DNA of 64,000 nucleotides from Acinetobacter pullicarnis (lineage in GTDB: Bacteria; Pseudomonadota; Gammaproteobacteria; Pseudomonadales; Moraxellaceae), in NCBI RefSeq assembly GCF_006352475.1, contig NZ_VCMZ01000001.1, positions 1,178,001 through 1,242,000 on the forward strand, read 5' to 3'. The position numbers and the translations under genes are program-made. Below the pieces are notes generated by a model. That model saw only the letters and a program-made list of their open reading frames with translations. It made no database searches and was not told where the DNA came from. This document shows positions 29,527-38,789 of this stretch, piece by piece (the stretch's first letter is position 1; the number at the start of each line of letters is the position of its first letter).

Positions 29527-30981
29527 ATGTCAGACGAATTGTTGATCAATGTCACGCCGATGGAATGTCGGGTCGCATTGGTTGAAAATGGCACCGTTAA
29601 TGAGTTGTTTGTTGAGCGTGCGGTTAAGCGTGGGTTGGTCGGGAATATCTACAAAGCCAAAGTTGTGCGGGTGCTGCCTGGCATGCAGGCAGCATTTGTG
29701 GATATCGGGTTATCTCGAACTGCTTTTCTACATATTAATGATATGGTTTGGCCGAGAAACCAGCCCATTCCCAATGTCTTTGAGCTGTTGCAACCAGGGC
29801 AAATCCTGACGGTGCAAGTGATGAAGGACATGCTGGGCACCAAAGGGGCACGCTTAAGCACTGATCTCTCTATTCCTTCGCGATATTTGGTTCTCATGCC
29901 TTTCGGGAGTCACATCGGGGTATCTCAGCGCATTGAGTCCGAAGAAGAGCGTGATCGCCTACGTGGCATTATTGAAAAAATACAAACTGAGCATAAACTG
30001 CCAGGTAGTGTGATTGTGCGTACAGCAGCAGAGGGGGTCGATGAGGCATCGATAGCCCAAGACATGTGCTATCTCACTAAGCTTTGGGAATATATTCAGC
30101 GTAAACAAAAAAGTGTGGTTGTACCTTCACTTATCTTTGAAGAATTGCCTTTACCGCAGCGGGTAATTCGCGACTTGGCCAGTCAAAAAACTGAAAAAAT
30201 TTATGTTGATTCACGAGAGGTGCATGCAAAGCTCAAAGAATTTATTGAGGAATTTGTTCCTACGCTAGAAAAGCATCTGATTCATTATCCAGGTGAGCGC
30301 CCAATCTTCGATTTATACAATGTTGAAGAAGATATTCAGAAAGCCTTGCAGACGCGTGTTGCATTGAAATCAGGTGGCTATCTGATGATTGATCAAACTG
30401 AAGCCATGACCACGATTGATGTGAACACTGGTTCATATGTTGGTGGCAGAACACTTGAAGATACCGTATTTAAAACCAATATGGAGTCAACGCAAGTCAT
30501 TGCTCGTCAGCTTAGACTACGTAATCTTGGCGGTATCATTATTATTGACTTTATTGATATGCAGGAAGTCACGCATCGACAAGAAGTGATGGAGCAGTTT
30601 GAGAAAATGCTTGAGCGTGATCATGCCAAGACCAAAATTACTCAGGTTTCTGAGTTGGGCTTGGTTGAAATGACGCGAAAAAGGACGCGAGAGTCTTTGG
30701 AACATTTGCTGTGTGAATCGTGCCCAACTTGTCAGGGGCGGGGTTATGTGAAATCTGCAGAGACAGTATGTTACGAAATCTTTCGAGAGATCTTGAGATA
30801 CTCACGCGCGTTCCAGTCTCAGAGTGGCTTTACTGTTATCGCTCACCCACTTGTGATTGATCGGCTATTAACTGCAGAAGCGCCTGCTGTCGCGGATTTA
30901 GAGCATTTTATTAATCGCGTCATAAAATTTCAGGTCGAAAATTTATACACGCAAGAGCAATATGATGTCATTCTCAGCTGA
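29527..30981 (+). CDS. rng: Ribonuclease G
   Basis: This 484-residue endoribonuclease of the RNase E/G family trims 16S rRNA 5' ends and some mRNAs. An S1 RNA-binding domain (about 38-120) begins with GNIYKAKVVRVLPG. The catalytic core has the Asp pair in TTIDVNTG and IIIDFIDM. The Zn-link Cys residues are CESCPTCQGRG (about 399-409). There is no long RNase E scaffold tail. It follows maf after a 357-bp gap, so it may have its own promoter. Confidence 0.96.
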   Translation: MSDELLINVTPMECRVALVENGTVNELFVERAVKRGLVGNIYKAKVVRVLPGMQAAFVDIGLSRTAFLHINDMVWPRNQPIPNVFELLQPGQILTVQVMKDMLGTKGARLSTDLSIPSRYLVLMPFGSHIGVSQRIESEEERDRLRGIIEKIQTEHKLPGSVIVRTAAEGVDEASIAQDMCYLTKLWEYIQRKQKSVVVPSLIFEELPLPQRVIRDLASQKTEKIYVDSREVHAKLKEFIEEFVPTLEKHLIHYPGERPIFDLYNVEEDIQKALQTRVALKSGGYLMIDQTEAMTTIDVNTGSYVGGRTLEDTVFKTNMESTQVIARQLRLRNLGGIIIIDFIDMQEVTHRQEVMEQFEKMLERDHAKTKITQVSELGLVEMTRKRTRESLEHLLCESCPTCQGRGYVKSAETVCYEIFREILRYSRAFQSQSGFTVIAHPLVIDRLLTAEAPAVADLEHFINRVIKFQVENLYTQEQYDVILS

Positions 30982-31111
30982 AATTGTAACTAAATTTCGC
31001 TTAATCCTTGTTACATCTGAAATTTTACATTTGATGGTGATTTTACAATACTAGTTTCAGAAAGTAGCCATAGACAAATTCCCTAAAATGTCTTAGCAAG
31101 TGAGGATTAAA

Positions 31112-31285
31112 ATGAATTTAGGTGAGAAAATCGCAACACGCGGCTTGAAGTATGTTTTAGAGTCGCAAAACAAAAATACCTGTGTAATGTTAGATGATAA
31201 CGGTAAAGAAGTTCAAATTACCAAAGCGATGGTGGTGACGGTGTGTCAACAACTCCTCAATCAATGTCGTAATATTCAAAAATAA
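31112..31285 (+). CDS. Small hypothetical protein, 57 residues
   Basis: I do not recognise the family. The ATG at 31112 has GAGG seven bases upstream, and the gene ends five bases before the base of a strong terminator, so it looks like a complete monocistronic unit. The protein is soluble and mixed alpha/beta in appearance, beginning MNLGEKIATRGLKYVL and including the VMLDDNGKEVQIT segment typical of a beta hairpin. Two Cys are present (CVML, VCQQLL, NQCR region). It is likely cytoplasmic. Confidence 0.7.
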   Translation: MNLGEKIATRGLKYVLESQNKNTCVMLDDNGKEVQITKAMVVTVCQQLLNQCRNIQK

Positions 31286-31311
31286 GGGGCCATTCTATTG
31301 CCCCTTATTTT
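31280..31311 (+). terminator. Terminator after the 57-residue gene
   Basis: AATAAGGGGC (31281-31290) pairs with GCCCCTTATT (31300-31309) and is followed by TTATTTTATT. The A-rich left flank could also serve the leftward wax ester synthase gene. Confidence 0.82.
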
Positions 31312-31350
31312 ATTGTGTTTATAAATTCTTCTATGTGCAGTGAGAAAACA

Positions 31351-32946
31351 TCAAGCTTGTTTTCTTAGATTCTCCTCCGCATCTTGGTCTAGCATTTCCA
31401 TCTCAGCTTGATTGTCTTTTGTCGTTTCACCTTCTAGAATGCTTTGATTCAGGTTGTTTGCGACTGTGACCGGTGCTTGTAGGGTGGTTGGTATCTCGAC
31501 CACAGTTTCATCTTCAATTAACTCAGCAGTCAGATTGGTCGCTTCTGTGAATGCTTCAACTTGAGTGATTTGCGCAAGGTTTTCACGCTCAACATCAATT
31601 CCAATTAAATGCTCAAATCTTTGAATTTCATCTTCAAGATGAATTAATAAGTTTTGCATTTTAGGGAGTGCATGACGACATCCAGTTAAACCCACCTCTA
31701 ACTTATGTAAATAACTGGTCATGGTGATATTGAGTGCTTGTCCATCAAGCACAATTGATGCAGGATACAGCGCATCAAGTTTTGCACCATTCCAATACAG
31801 CGGTTCACGTGGACCAGGGACATTGGAAATCACAATATTAAAGGCCTGACGCTTGGGTAAAATACCTGACAAGATGTTCAAGCCAGCAGGTCCATAAACA
31901 AAGGCACTATAATTTAAGATCTGATTTGAGTTCATGCGCTTAAAGCGTAGTTTTGCATTTTGTACACTGCGCTTAATAATGCTAAGACGCTCCAATGGAT
32001 CTTCTTTGTGCGTACCAAGATTTGCCAGAATCATGGTGATGCGGTTACTGAGATCAGATTCATCGTCACGAATAGAGGCCGGGACCATCGCAATTAAAGG
32101 CTTGAGTGGGAGTGCATCCTGACTTTTTAGATATTCCCGCAGTGCGCCAGAACAAACAGCTAAAATAACATCGTTAATCGTCACATTAAGTGATTTGGAA
32201 ATTTGTTTAAAGCGATTTAAGTCAAAGGATTGTGCTGCAAAACGCCGCGATGATGATACACGTTGGTTCAGCAAACTACAGGGGGCTTGAAAGCTTGAAA
32301 CATAATCAGGATTTTTACCACGCTCTTTAAATAATGCCTGAAATAGTTCTTGTGTAACCGTTGGGGTGGCATCAATTTGGGTTTTAATACCAGCGAGTAT
32401 TTTCTTAATGCGATTGGTTTTCGGAAGTTTATCGCGTTTTTTGCTTGAATTTTCGACGCACCAAGGGGGAACGATGCGCTGATCGAGTGGATCTTTAGAG
32501 AAGGATTTTTCAAGCAGACGCATGCCGGCAATACCATCGACCATAGCGTGGTGGATTTTAAAGTACATTGCAAAACGATTGCCTTCGATCCCTTCAATCA
32601 TGTGACAGCTCCAAAGGGGCTTGGCACGATCAATCAACCGACTATGTTCTTGTGAAATATACACCAACAATTCACGAATACGACCCGGATGCGGCAAGGC
32701 GATATGACGGAAATGGTGGTCAATATCAAAGTGCTGATCTTCATCCCAAAATAGGCCATTGAGCAGATTGTTAAAGGGAGGAACCGGGATTGATTTACTG
32801 TTGCGAATATCCATCACCAAATCTTGCATAAAACTTGGTGATGCATTTTCAGGGATTTTAAAAAGAAATAACCCCCCAACATGCATGGGTTGTTGCCGTT
32901 TCTCTAATGAAAGAAAAATAAAATCAATTGGGTGTAATGGGCGCAT
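31351..32946 (-). CDS. atfA: Wax ester synthase / diacylglycerol acyltransferase
   Basis: This WS/DGAT enzyme makes wax esters and triacylglycerols from acyl-CoA with fatty alcohols or diacylglycerol for storage. The catalytic HHAMVDG motif is at residues 132-138, as in A. baylyi AtfA, and the NVPGPREPLYW and C-terminal SYLHKLEVGL segments match. I chose the ATG at 32946 (MRPLHPIDF). The protein has 531 residues, against about 458 for A. baylyi AtfA from memory. The extra 70-80 residues form an acidic, Glu/Asn-rich tail after about residue 455, of low complexity and unknown role. Confidence 0.94.
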   Translation of the reverse strand: MRPLHPIDFIFLSLEKRQQPMHVGGLFLFKIPENASPSFMQDLVMDIRNSKSIPVPPFNNLLNGLFWDEDQHFDIDHHFRHIALPHPGRIRELLVYISQEHSRLIDRAKPLWSCHMIEGIEGNRFAMYFKIHHAMVDGIAGMRLLEKSFSKDPLDQRIVPPWCVENSSKKRDKLPKTNRIKKILAGIKTQIDATPTVTQELFQALFKERGKNPDYVSSFQAPCSLLNQRVSSSRRFAAQSFDLNRFKQISKSLNVTINDVILAVCSGALREYLKSQDALPLKPLIAMVPASIRDDESDLSNRITMILANLGTHKEDPLERLSIIKRSVQNAKLRFKRMNSNQILNYSAFVYGPAGLNILSGILPKRQAFNIVISNVPGPREPLYWNGAKLDALYPASIVLDGQALNITMTSYLHKLEVGLTGCRHALPKMQNLLIHLEDEIQRFEHLIGIDVERENLAQITQVEAFTEATNLTAELIEDETVVEIPTTLQAPVTVANNLNQSILEGETTKDNQAEMEMLDQDAEENLRKQA

Positions 32947-33114
32947 AATATCGGTTTGCCTCACTGCAAATGTACAACCGCTCTTTTATGAGTGTTGGTT
33001 TTTTAGAATTATCAGACTGAGCTTTGAGTATAGTGCCTTTTAGTCAAGAATGCCTAAAAAATATATGAATATCGCGTCTATAAACGATAAAGTAAGTGGC
33101 TCAGTCTTGTCGAA

Positions 33115-33846
33115 TTATTTTATATTGCCTGCATGTAAACCACACTCTTTATGTGTCGCTTCTTCCCACCACCAACGTCCTTCACGTTCATGTTGATTCG
33201 GTAATACGGGGCGTGTACATGGTTCGCAGCCGATTGAAATAAAACCTTGATTATGTAGTGAATTATATGGAATTTCCATCATGCGGATATAACTCCAGAC
33301 ATCAGCACTACTCCAATTGGCGAGTGGATTGAATTTAAGCAATTGCTTGCCGATGCCAGAGAAACCGTTGTCAAATTGGATGACTGGAATTTCATTGCGT
33401 GTGCCTGGACTTTGATCTTTACGCTGTCCAGTAATCCAAGCATCTAGGCTTGCCAGTTTTTTTCTTAAGGGTTGGACTTTACGGATACCGCAACACTCTT
33501 GATGCCCATCTTTAAAGAAGCTGAATAGTCCTTTTTCTTGAGTAAATGCTTGTACGGCTTCACTTTCTGGAAAGCAAATTTCAATTTCAAGGTTATAGTG
33601 GTTTCTGACGGTCTCAATGAATTGATAGGTTTCAGGATGCAAGCGCCCAGTATCTAAACTAAATACGCGAAAGGGCTTTTTGAGTTGCGATGCCAGATCA
33701 ATCAGAACCACATCTTCAGCACCTGAAAATGAAATTGCAATATCACCTGATTGGCTCAAGGCGAGATCCATAATTTCAAGTGGGGATTTATCTTGATATT
33801 CAGATGCGAGTGCATCAATCATATCCAGTGTTGGAATTGCAGTCAT
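33115..33846 (-). CDS. cysH: Assimilatory APS/PAPS reductase
   Basis: This 243-residue enzyme reduces adenylyl sulfate to sulfite in cysteine synthesis. It has the modified PP-loop SFSGAEDVV, the CC pair in [11 protein letters not shown] (about 117-118), CEPC (about 206-209) and the C-terminal catalytic ECGLHAG. The CC plus CxxC set is the [4Fe-4S] signature of the APS-type (thioredoxin-dependent) branch, so APS rather than PAPS is the likelier substrate. No other cys genes are adjacent. Confidence 0.93.
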   Translation of the reverse strand: MTAIPTLDMIDALASEYQDKSPLEIMDLALSQSGDIAISFSGAEDVVLIDLASQLKKPFRVFSLDTGRLHPETYQFIETVRNHYNLEIEICFPESEAVQAFTQEKGLFSFFKDGHQECCGIRKVQPLRKKLASLDAWITGQRKDQSPGTRNEIPVIQFDNGFSGIGKQLLKFNPLANWSSADVWSYIRMMEIPYNSLHNQGFISIGCEPCTRPVLPNQHEREGRWWWEEATHKECGLHAGNIK

Positions 33847-34055
33847 CTCTGCTCCTGGCCGTTAGCTTGGATGCTAGGGGGGTATTTAGAAAGTATCAAT
33901 TTTGGGGTCTAACTATTTTAATTGAAATGAAATAAAGCTTTTAACACTAAAACATAAAAGCTTATGAAGTAAATAGATTTAAGAATTCTAGCACTACAAG
34001 GGCAATGCTTAATGTTATGATAGCGCAAATTATTTAGCTCACATTCGGAGTAGCC

Positions 34056-34673
34056 ATGGAAGTCGTTTGTCTTGATCTTGAGGGTGTATTGGTTCCAGAA
34101 ATTTGGATCAATTTTGCAAAAAAAACGGGTATTAAAGAACTCGAAGCCACCACACGTGATATCCCAGATTATGATGTATTGATGACACAGCGTTTAAATC
34201 TTCTAAAACAACATGGTCTCGGTTTAAATGACATTCAGGCGGTCATCGCAGAAATGGGTCCGTTTCCAGGTGCTAAAGAATTTGTGGAATGGTTACGTAC
34301 TCACTTCCAGCTGATTATTCTGTCAGATACCTTTTATGAATTTGCACACCCACTGATGAAGCAATTGGGTTGGCCAACGATTTTCTGCCATAAACTCGAA
34401 GTTGATGCGCAGGGCACCATCACCGATTATAAATTGCGCCAACCAGATCAGAAACGTGAAGCAGTTAAAGCATTACATGGTTTAAATTATAGAGTGATTG
34501 CTGCGGGCGACTCTTATAATGACACAACCATGCTTGGTGAAGCGGACCAAGGCTTCTTGTTTGATGCACCAGCGAATGTGATTGCTGAGTTCCCGCAATT
34601 TCCGTCAATTCAAGGGTATGCTGCATTAAAACAAGCCATTCGTGAAGCTTCAAACCGCGATATTCCAGAATAA
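34056..34673 (+). CDS. thrH: Phosphoserine phosphatase / homoserine phosphotransferase ThrH
   Basis: This cytoplasmic HAD-family enzyme of 205 residues dephosphorylates phosphoserine and can transfer the phosphate to homoserine. The HAD motif I appears as DLEGVLVPE with the nucleophilic Asp, motif II as LSDTFYEF, and motif IV as AAGDSYNDTTML. These match Pseudomonas ThrH. It stands alone, convergent with the FadL-like gene. Confidence 0.92.
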   Translation: MEVVCLDLEGVLVPEIWINFAKKTGIKELEATTRDIPDYDVLMTQRLNLLKQHGLGLNDIQAVIAEMGPFPGAKEFVEWLRTHFQLIILSDTFYEFAHPLMKQLGWPTIFCHKLEVDAQGTITDYKLRQPDQKREAVKALHGLNYRVIAAGDSYNDTTMLGEADQGFLFDAPANVIAEFPQFPSIQGYAALKQAIREASNRDIPE

Positions 34674-34693
34674 ACACGCTTTTTATAAGCATA

Positions 34694-34720
34694 AAAATAG
34701 GCGCTTTAAGCGCCTATTTT
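34694..34720. terminator. Bidirectional terminator between thrH and fadL-like gene
   Basis: AAAATAGGCGC pairs perfectly with GCGCCTATTTT around a TTTAA loop, with A- and T-rich flanks. It can serve both convergent genes. Confidence 0.9.
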
Positions 34721-34738
34721 TATTGATTTGATTAAAGC

Positions 34739-36244
34739 TTAGAAGCGATAGCCAAGTTTTAGACCATACGCGATCGCTGTATTGTCATTAAAGTTTGCTA
34801 CATATTCTGGGCCATCTGCTTGTGCACCAGTCTGTGCTTTAGCATCACCTAACCAGAAGTATTTGACTCCACCGGCAATAAAGGTTTGTGGGGTCGGACT
34901 AAACTGTAGACCTACGCCAACATTCCAGAAACCTTCAGTTGGTCCCAAAGTCGTTACAGGATTACCCGCACCTGAGTCCCAACCTACTGAGACATTACCT
35001 GCCCATTTTTCGGTGAGTTTACGGCCGACACCAGTTGTTACGGACCATTGGTCATCTGAATATTTAACTAAGTCAAAGCCATTTGGACGACCAACTAGAT
35101 TTCCAATCGCTTCGGATACCAAACCAAATTTAAGTGGTTGGATCGAGAAATTTTTCCAATTTACCCAACGGATATTAGCAAAAGCAACCGTATCCGCCAT
35201 GATGCCAGATTGTAAATCAAAGTTAACTGATTGAGGTGTGGTAATAGTTGTTTTACCTGTCGCGTTAGCGATATCCACCGCTGCAGCTGCAGCTTCTGGT
35301 CCAAGTAGACCAATAGCTCCAATAGCCGGTAAGCTCTCACGAATTTCAACTTTATGGTCGATTTCCGAGCGATATGTGATCGATGCCTTTAGGGCAATAT
35401 CTGGAATTTGATAGGCAGCACCCACCAACCAACCACCACCACCTGTTTCTTTAATATTGGCATCGTAGCCATTATAAAGACTATATGCTTGTCCACGTAG
35501 GCTTACGTTCCCTTTAACGGTTTGGTAAACACCACCGGCATAGAAATTCCAGTTTTCAGTCGGTTGATAACCAACAATCATGGAGATATTTTGCGTATCA
35601 ACTTCAACTTGGGTGTTACCTTTACCAAGTGTGCTATTGGCATCAGCGATACCTTGATTAACTTTCGCAGTTACACCTTGTTTCACTGCACCATCAATCT
35701 GAGCTTGTGTTGCTGGATCATTCTTATACGCATTGAGAGTAGCATCGTATTCAGCTTTTCCTGCAGGTGTCGTTAAATCAACCCCTTTGCCTGTTAAAGC
35801 CGCACCTACACGTTGTTCTGGCGTTAAGCTATTAAATGTTTTATCAATTGTGGCAACCGCAAGTTTATCTAAAGTTGCTTGAGGTAAAACGGTATCGCTT
35901 GGATTAGAAACGAAAACATTATCACCATGATAAGCGGCTTTAGCCCCAAATGGTTGGTCGTAAATAAGACCGAAAGAGAATTTATTATCTACTTGTAGCT
36001 TTAATGCTGCTGAAGGGAAGTAATAACTATCCGCCATATCACCAATATTACGCTGAGTGAGGCTTGTTCCACTTTCTTTTCCTGACACATCTGCGTCTAA
36101 TACAGAAATTCCTGCTTCAAAGTAGTTTCCAGGCTGCAAAAAGGCAGACATAGATTGTCCTGAGCGGTCCATCGCTGCTGCAAATGCACCTGCTGTAGGT
36201 AGTGTTGACAAAAGCATTGCAACTGTTAGGTTTTTTAATTTCAT
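34739..36244 (-). CDS. OmpP1/FadL family outer-membrane protein
   Basis: This outer-membrane beta-barrel of 501 residues belongs to the long-chain fatty acid or hydrocarbon transporter family. A signal peptide ends near AFA-AA. The mature N-terminus has a hatch-like segment, and the protein ends with the Phe of YGLKLGYRF as barrels do. Residues about 125-215 form a predicted helical insert (with QRVGAALTGKGV and DPATQAQIDGAVKQG) not found in E. coli FadL. The neighbouring wax ester synthase makes fatty acid uptake a sensible role, but they are not one operon. Confidence 0.9.
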   Translation of the reverse strand: MKLKNLTVAMLLSTLPTAGAFAAAMDRSGQSMSAFLQPGNYFEAGISVLDADVSGKESGTSLTQRNIGDMADSYYFPSAALKLQVDNKFSFGLIYDQPFGAKAAYHGDNVFVSNPSDTVLPQATLDKLAVATIDKTFNSLTPEQRVGAALTGKGVDLTTPAGKAEYDATLNAYKNDPATQAQIDGAVKQGVTAKVNQGIADANSTLGKGNTQVEVDTQNISMIVGYQPTENWNFYAGGVYQTVKGNVSLRGQAYSLYNGYDANIKETGGGGWLVGAAYQIPDIALKASITYRSEIDHKVEIRESLPAIGAIGLLGPEAAAAAVDIANATGKTTITTPQSVNFDLQSGIMADTVAFANIRWVNWKNFSIQPLKFGLVSEAIGNLVGRPNGFDLVKYSDDQWSVTTGVGRKLTEKWAGNVSVGWDSGAGNPVTTLGPTEGFWNVGVGLQFSPTPQTFIAGGVKYFWLGDAKAQTGAQADGPEYVANFNDNTAIAYGLKLGYRF

Positions 36245-36878
36245 TTTAATCTTTCCCTAAAATTATAAATGAATAATTGGAACAACTGAGTGTTGGTTAA
36301 AAATAAATCTATTTACAGAGTTGAAATATGCATTTACTTCTTCTTACAAAATACCACATAAAGTTTAAGAGTAAATACTCTAAGTTCGGAAAATTTCAAA
36401 ATTTTGTAAACTAGGAAGTTCAAGTAATCTACTGTTATTTATTCTAATTATATTTTTTGATGAAAAGAGTTTGTAAGGATCTAACTATTTATCTTGATTC
36501 TTAAGATAAAAATAATTCAGCAGGTGCATATCTGTTCAGGTGTGGCTTCTATGCAGAGTCTAAAACGAATTAAAGATAAGAGATCCGTTATTTTCCCTTT
36601 AGGTTTATAAAAAGCATAGAAATGAGCAAATTTTCTTTATTTAAAGTGTCTTTTATATTTTCTTCATTAATAAATGACAATTTATTAAAAAACATTCGAG
36701 CCTGATCGGTTTGGAAAGTTAAGTCGCTCTTACAAAAAAATGGAGCCATTGGCTCATAGCACTGTTTATTGCCTATAACCGTAGTCATTGATCAAAAATG
36801 GATAAATGTCTTGTTGAAAGTGGATAGTGAGAAATGACATAAATTTAGATGATGATCTCAGATATCAGGAGATCATCA
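36245..36878. other. 634-bp gap between fadL-like gene and monooxygenase cluster
   Basis: No credible gene is seen in this AT-rich divergent region. The left part should hold the fadL-like promoter. The right end has a candidate promoter for the cluster, TTGAAA (36814-36819) and CATAAA (36838-36843) with 18 bases between, followed by a perfect inverted repeat directly before the first start codon. Confidence 0.45.
36851..36877 (+). promoter_or_regulatory. Inverted repeat covering the ribosome binding site
   Basis: GATGATCTC (36851-36859) and GAGATCATC (36869-36877) form a perfect 9-bp inverted repeat with a 9-base spacer. The AGGAG ribosome binding site (36867-36871) lies half in the spacer and half in the right arm, and the ATG follows one base later. 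As RNA it would hide the site; as DNA it could be an operator. Confidence 0.7.
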
Positions 36879-38132
36879 ATGAAAGGAACTTATATCGATA
36901 TACCGGTGGATGCTGCCGTATTTCGCGCTTATTTGGCTGTGCCTGAACAGGGAAGTGGCCCCGGAATTGTATTGTGTCAGGAAATTTTTGGAGTCAATGC
37001 AGCCATGCGTGCCAAAGCAGACTTTTTGGCTGAAGAAGGTTATACCGTTTTGGTGCCTGATTTATATTGGAGACAAGCAGCGGGTGTTGAACTTGGCTAT
37101 ACAGCCGAAGATCATGAGAAAGCCTTTGAGTTGTATAAGCACTTTGATGTCGAAAGCAGTATTAAGGATATTCAAGCGAGTTTGACTACACTTGGACAAT
37201 TACAGGTATGTGATACAACCATCGGTTTATCTGTGGTGGGTTATTGCCTTGGTGGAAAGCTTGCTTACTTAGCGGCTTGTCGTATTGCGACGCTGGCCTG
37301 TGCTGTAAGTTATTATGGCGTTGGAATTGAACAGTATCTGCATGAAGCGCAGAATATTCGTGCCAGAACCGTATTACATTTTGCAGGCTTAGATCAGTTT
37401 TGTCCTGCTGAAGTACGCACAGAAATCATGACGGCATTGCGCCAATACAGCAACATTCAAACTTATGTTTATGCAAATGCAGAACATGCATTCGCGCGTC
37501 CAGAAGGACAGCATTATCAAAAAAGTAGTGCCTTAATTGCGCATGAGCGAAGCATAAGCGCTTTACGTAAAGCAGTTGGACCAGATTATGATTTAGAAGC
37601 CTTGTGGGAAGAACATATTCGTCTCGAATTTGATGCGCGTGATGTTAAAGCCACCATGGCAACCATGGTTGCCGAACCCTATGTCAATCATATCCCGACT
37701 TTGACGGGTGGAGTGGGTTATCAGGCATTATCCCGTTTTTATCGCTATCACTTTGTACATAACAATCCGCAAGATATTGCACTTACCCCAATTTCACGCA
37801 CCGTGGGACTCACGCAAGTGGTGGATGAATTCATCATGAGTTTTACCCATGACCAAGAAATAGATTGGTTGATCCCTGGCATTCCAGCCACCGGTAAATT
37901 TGTCGAAATTCCGATGTTGGGCGTGATTAAGTTTCGTGGTCCTAAATTATGTCATGAACATATTTATTGGGATCAAGCCAGTATTTTGCTGCAATTGGGT
38001 GTACTGGATGCGAGGGGTTTACCGATCGCAGGTGCTGTCGCTGCACATAAATTATTAGATGAAAATCTCCCGTCAAATCAGCTGATGCCAACTTGGCCAT
38101 CCAGTGCAGGAAAGTCGATTGACGCAGTTTAA
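36879..38132 (+). CDS. Dienelactone hydrolase fused to an NTF2/SnoaL-like domain
   Basis: This 417-residue protein joins two domains. Residues 1-230 are a dienelactone hydrolase fold with Glu35 (CQEIFGV), Cys123 in VVGYCLGGK, Asp172 and His203 (NAEHAFARP), the complete Cys-Asp-His triad that opens lactone rings. Residues about 235-395 resemble an NTF2/SnoaL-like domain (RFYRYHFVHNN, then a TVGLTQVVDEFIM helix). The ATG at 36879 has AGGAG seven bases upstream. It is the first gene of a run with a flavin reductase and an FMN monooxygenase, so it probably hydrolyses the ring product of that oxidation. Confidence 0.85.
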   Translation: MKGTYIDIPVDAAVFRAYLAVPEQGSGPGIVLCQEIFGVNAAMRAKADFLAEEGYTVLVPDLYWRQAAGVELGYTAEDHEKAFELYKHFDVESSIKDIQASLTTLGQLQVCDTTIGLSVVGYCLGGKLAYLAACRIATLACAVSYYGVGIEQYLHEAQNIRARTVLHFAGLDQFCPAEVRTEIMTALRQYSNIQTYVYANAEHAFARPEGQHYQKSSALIAHERSISALRKAVGPDYDLEALWEEHIRLEFDARDVKATMATMVAEPYVNHIPTLTGGVGYQALSRFYRYHFVHNNPQDIALTPISRTVGLTQVVDEFIMSFTHDQEIDWLIPGIPATGKFVEIPMLGVIKFRGPKLCHEHIYWDQASILLQLGVLDARGLPIAGAVAAHKLLDENLPSNQLMPTWPSSAGKSIDAV

Positions 38133-38204
38133 TCAACCCGCTGTTCAAGCCGGGGGCATGGTGCAGTGAACTGAAAAAACAGCAATTAAAAGGAAGTAAT
38201 AAAT

Positions 38205-38741
38205 ATGAGCCGATCCAAAAGCGTCAGTCTAAGTCTGCCTATTCATGAAACAGATATTAGACAGTTGCGAACATTTTTAGGGCAATACGCGACAGGTGTC
38301 ACCGTTGTAACCACTGTTGATAAAAATAACCGTCGAGTTGGCATGACCGCGAATTCATTCAGTTCGGTTTCGCTTGATCCACCATTAATTTTATGGAGTA
38401 TCGCCAAGACTGCATCCAATGTAGATGACTTTTGTCAGTGTGCGCGTTTTGCGATCAATATCCTAAATGAAGAGCAACAACTTGCTTCGAATCATTTTGC
38501 AAAGTCATCGGCAGACAAATTTGCTGATCTTGAGATGGTTGAGGATGTGATGGGCATTCCAATTTTAAATGATGCTTTAACCACGTTGATTTGTAAGCCT
38601 TATCAAATTTATGAAGGGGGAGATCATCACATCATCGTGGGTGAGATTGAGTTCTGTAAACACAATGGTGGCAATCCATTGGTGTTTCATAACGGGAAAT
38701 ATCACCAAACCCAATTACACCCAGCTTATAAAACGGTCTAA
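38205..38741 (+). CDS. Flavin reductase family protein
   Basis: This 178-residue NAD(P)H:flavin oxidoreductase would supply reduced FMN or FAD to a partner monooxygenase. The family core is visible: FLGQYATGVTVVTTVD, MTANSFSSVSLDPPLILWSI, FAINILNEEQ and HHIIVGEIEF. It belongs to the HpaC/IacG-like group. A good AAGGAAG site precedes the ATG. It lies 72 bp after the hydrolase and 48 bp before the monooxygenase, and I infer one operon. Confidence 0.92.
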   Translation: MSRSKSVSLSLPIHETDIRQLRTFLGQYATGVTVVTTVDKNNRRVGMTANSFSSVSLDPPLILWSIAKTASNVDDFCQCARFAINILNEEQQLASNHFAKSSADKFADLEMVEDVMGIPILNDALTTLICKPYQIYEGGDHHIIVGEIEFCKHNGGNPLVFHNGKYHQTQLHPAYKTV

Positions 38742-38789
38742 AGCAGAGCATTACATCAAACATCGAAATAAATAATAGGGAAATTACCG

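Noticed and set aside
36588..36788. Leftward open frame of 66 codons in the FadL/monooxygenase gap
   Set aside because: No ribosome binding site and no family resemblance; the composition is that of the spacer.
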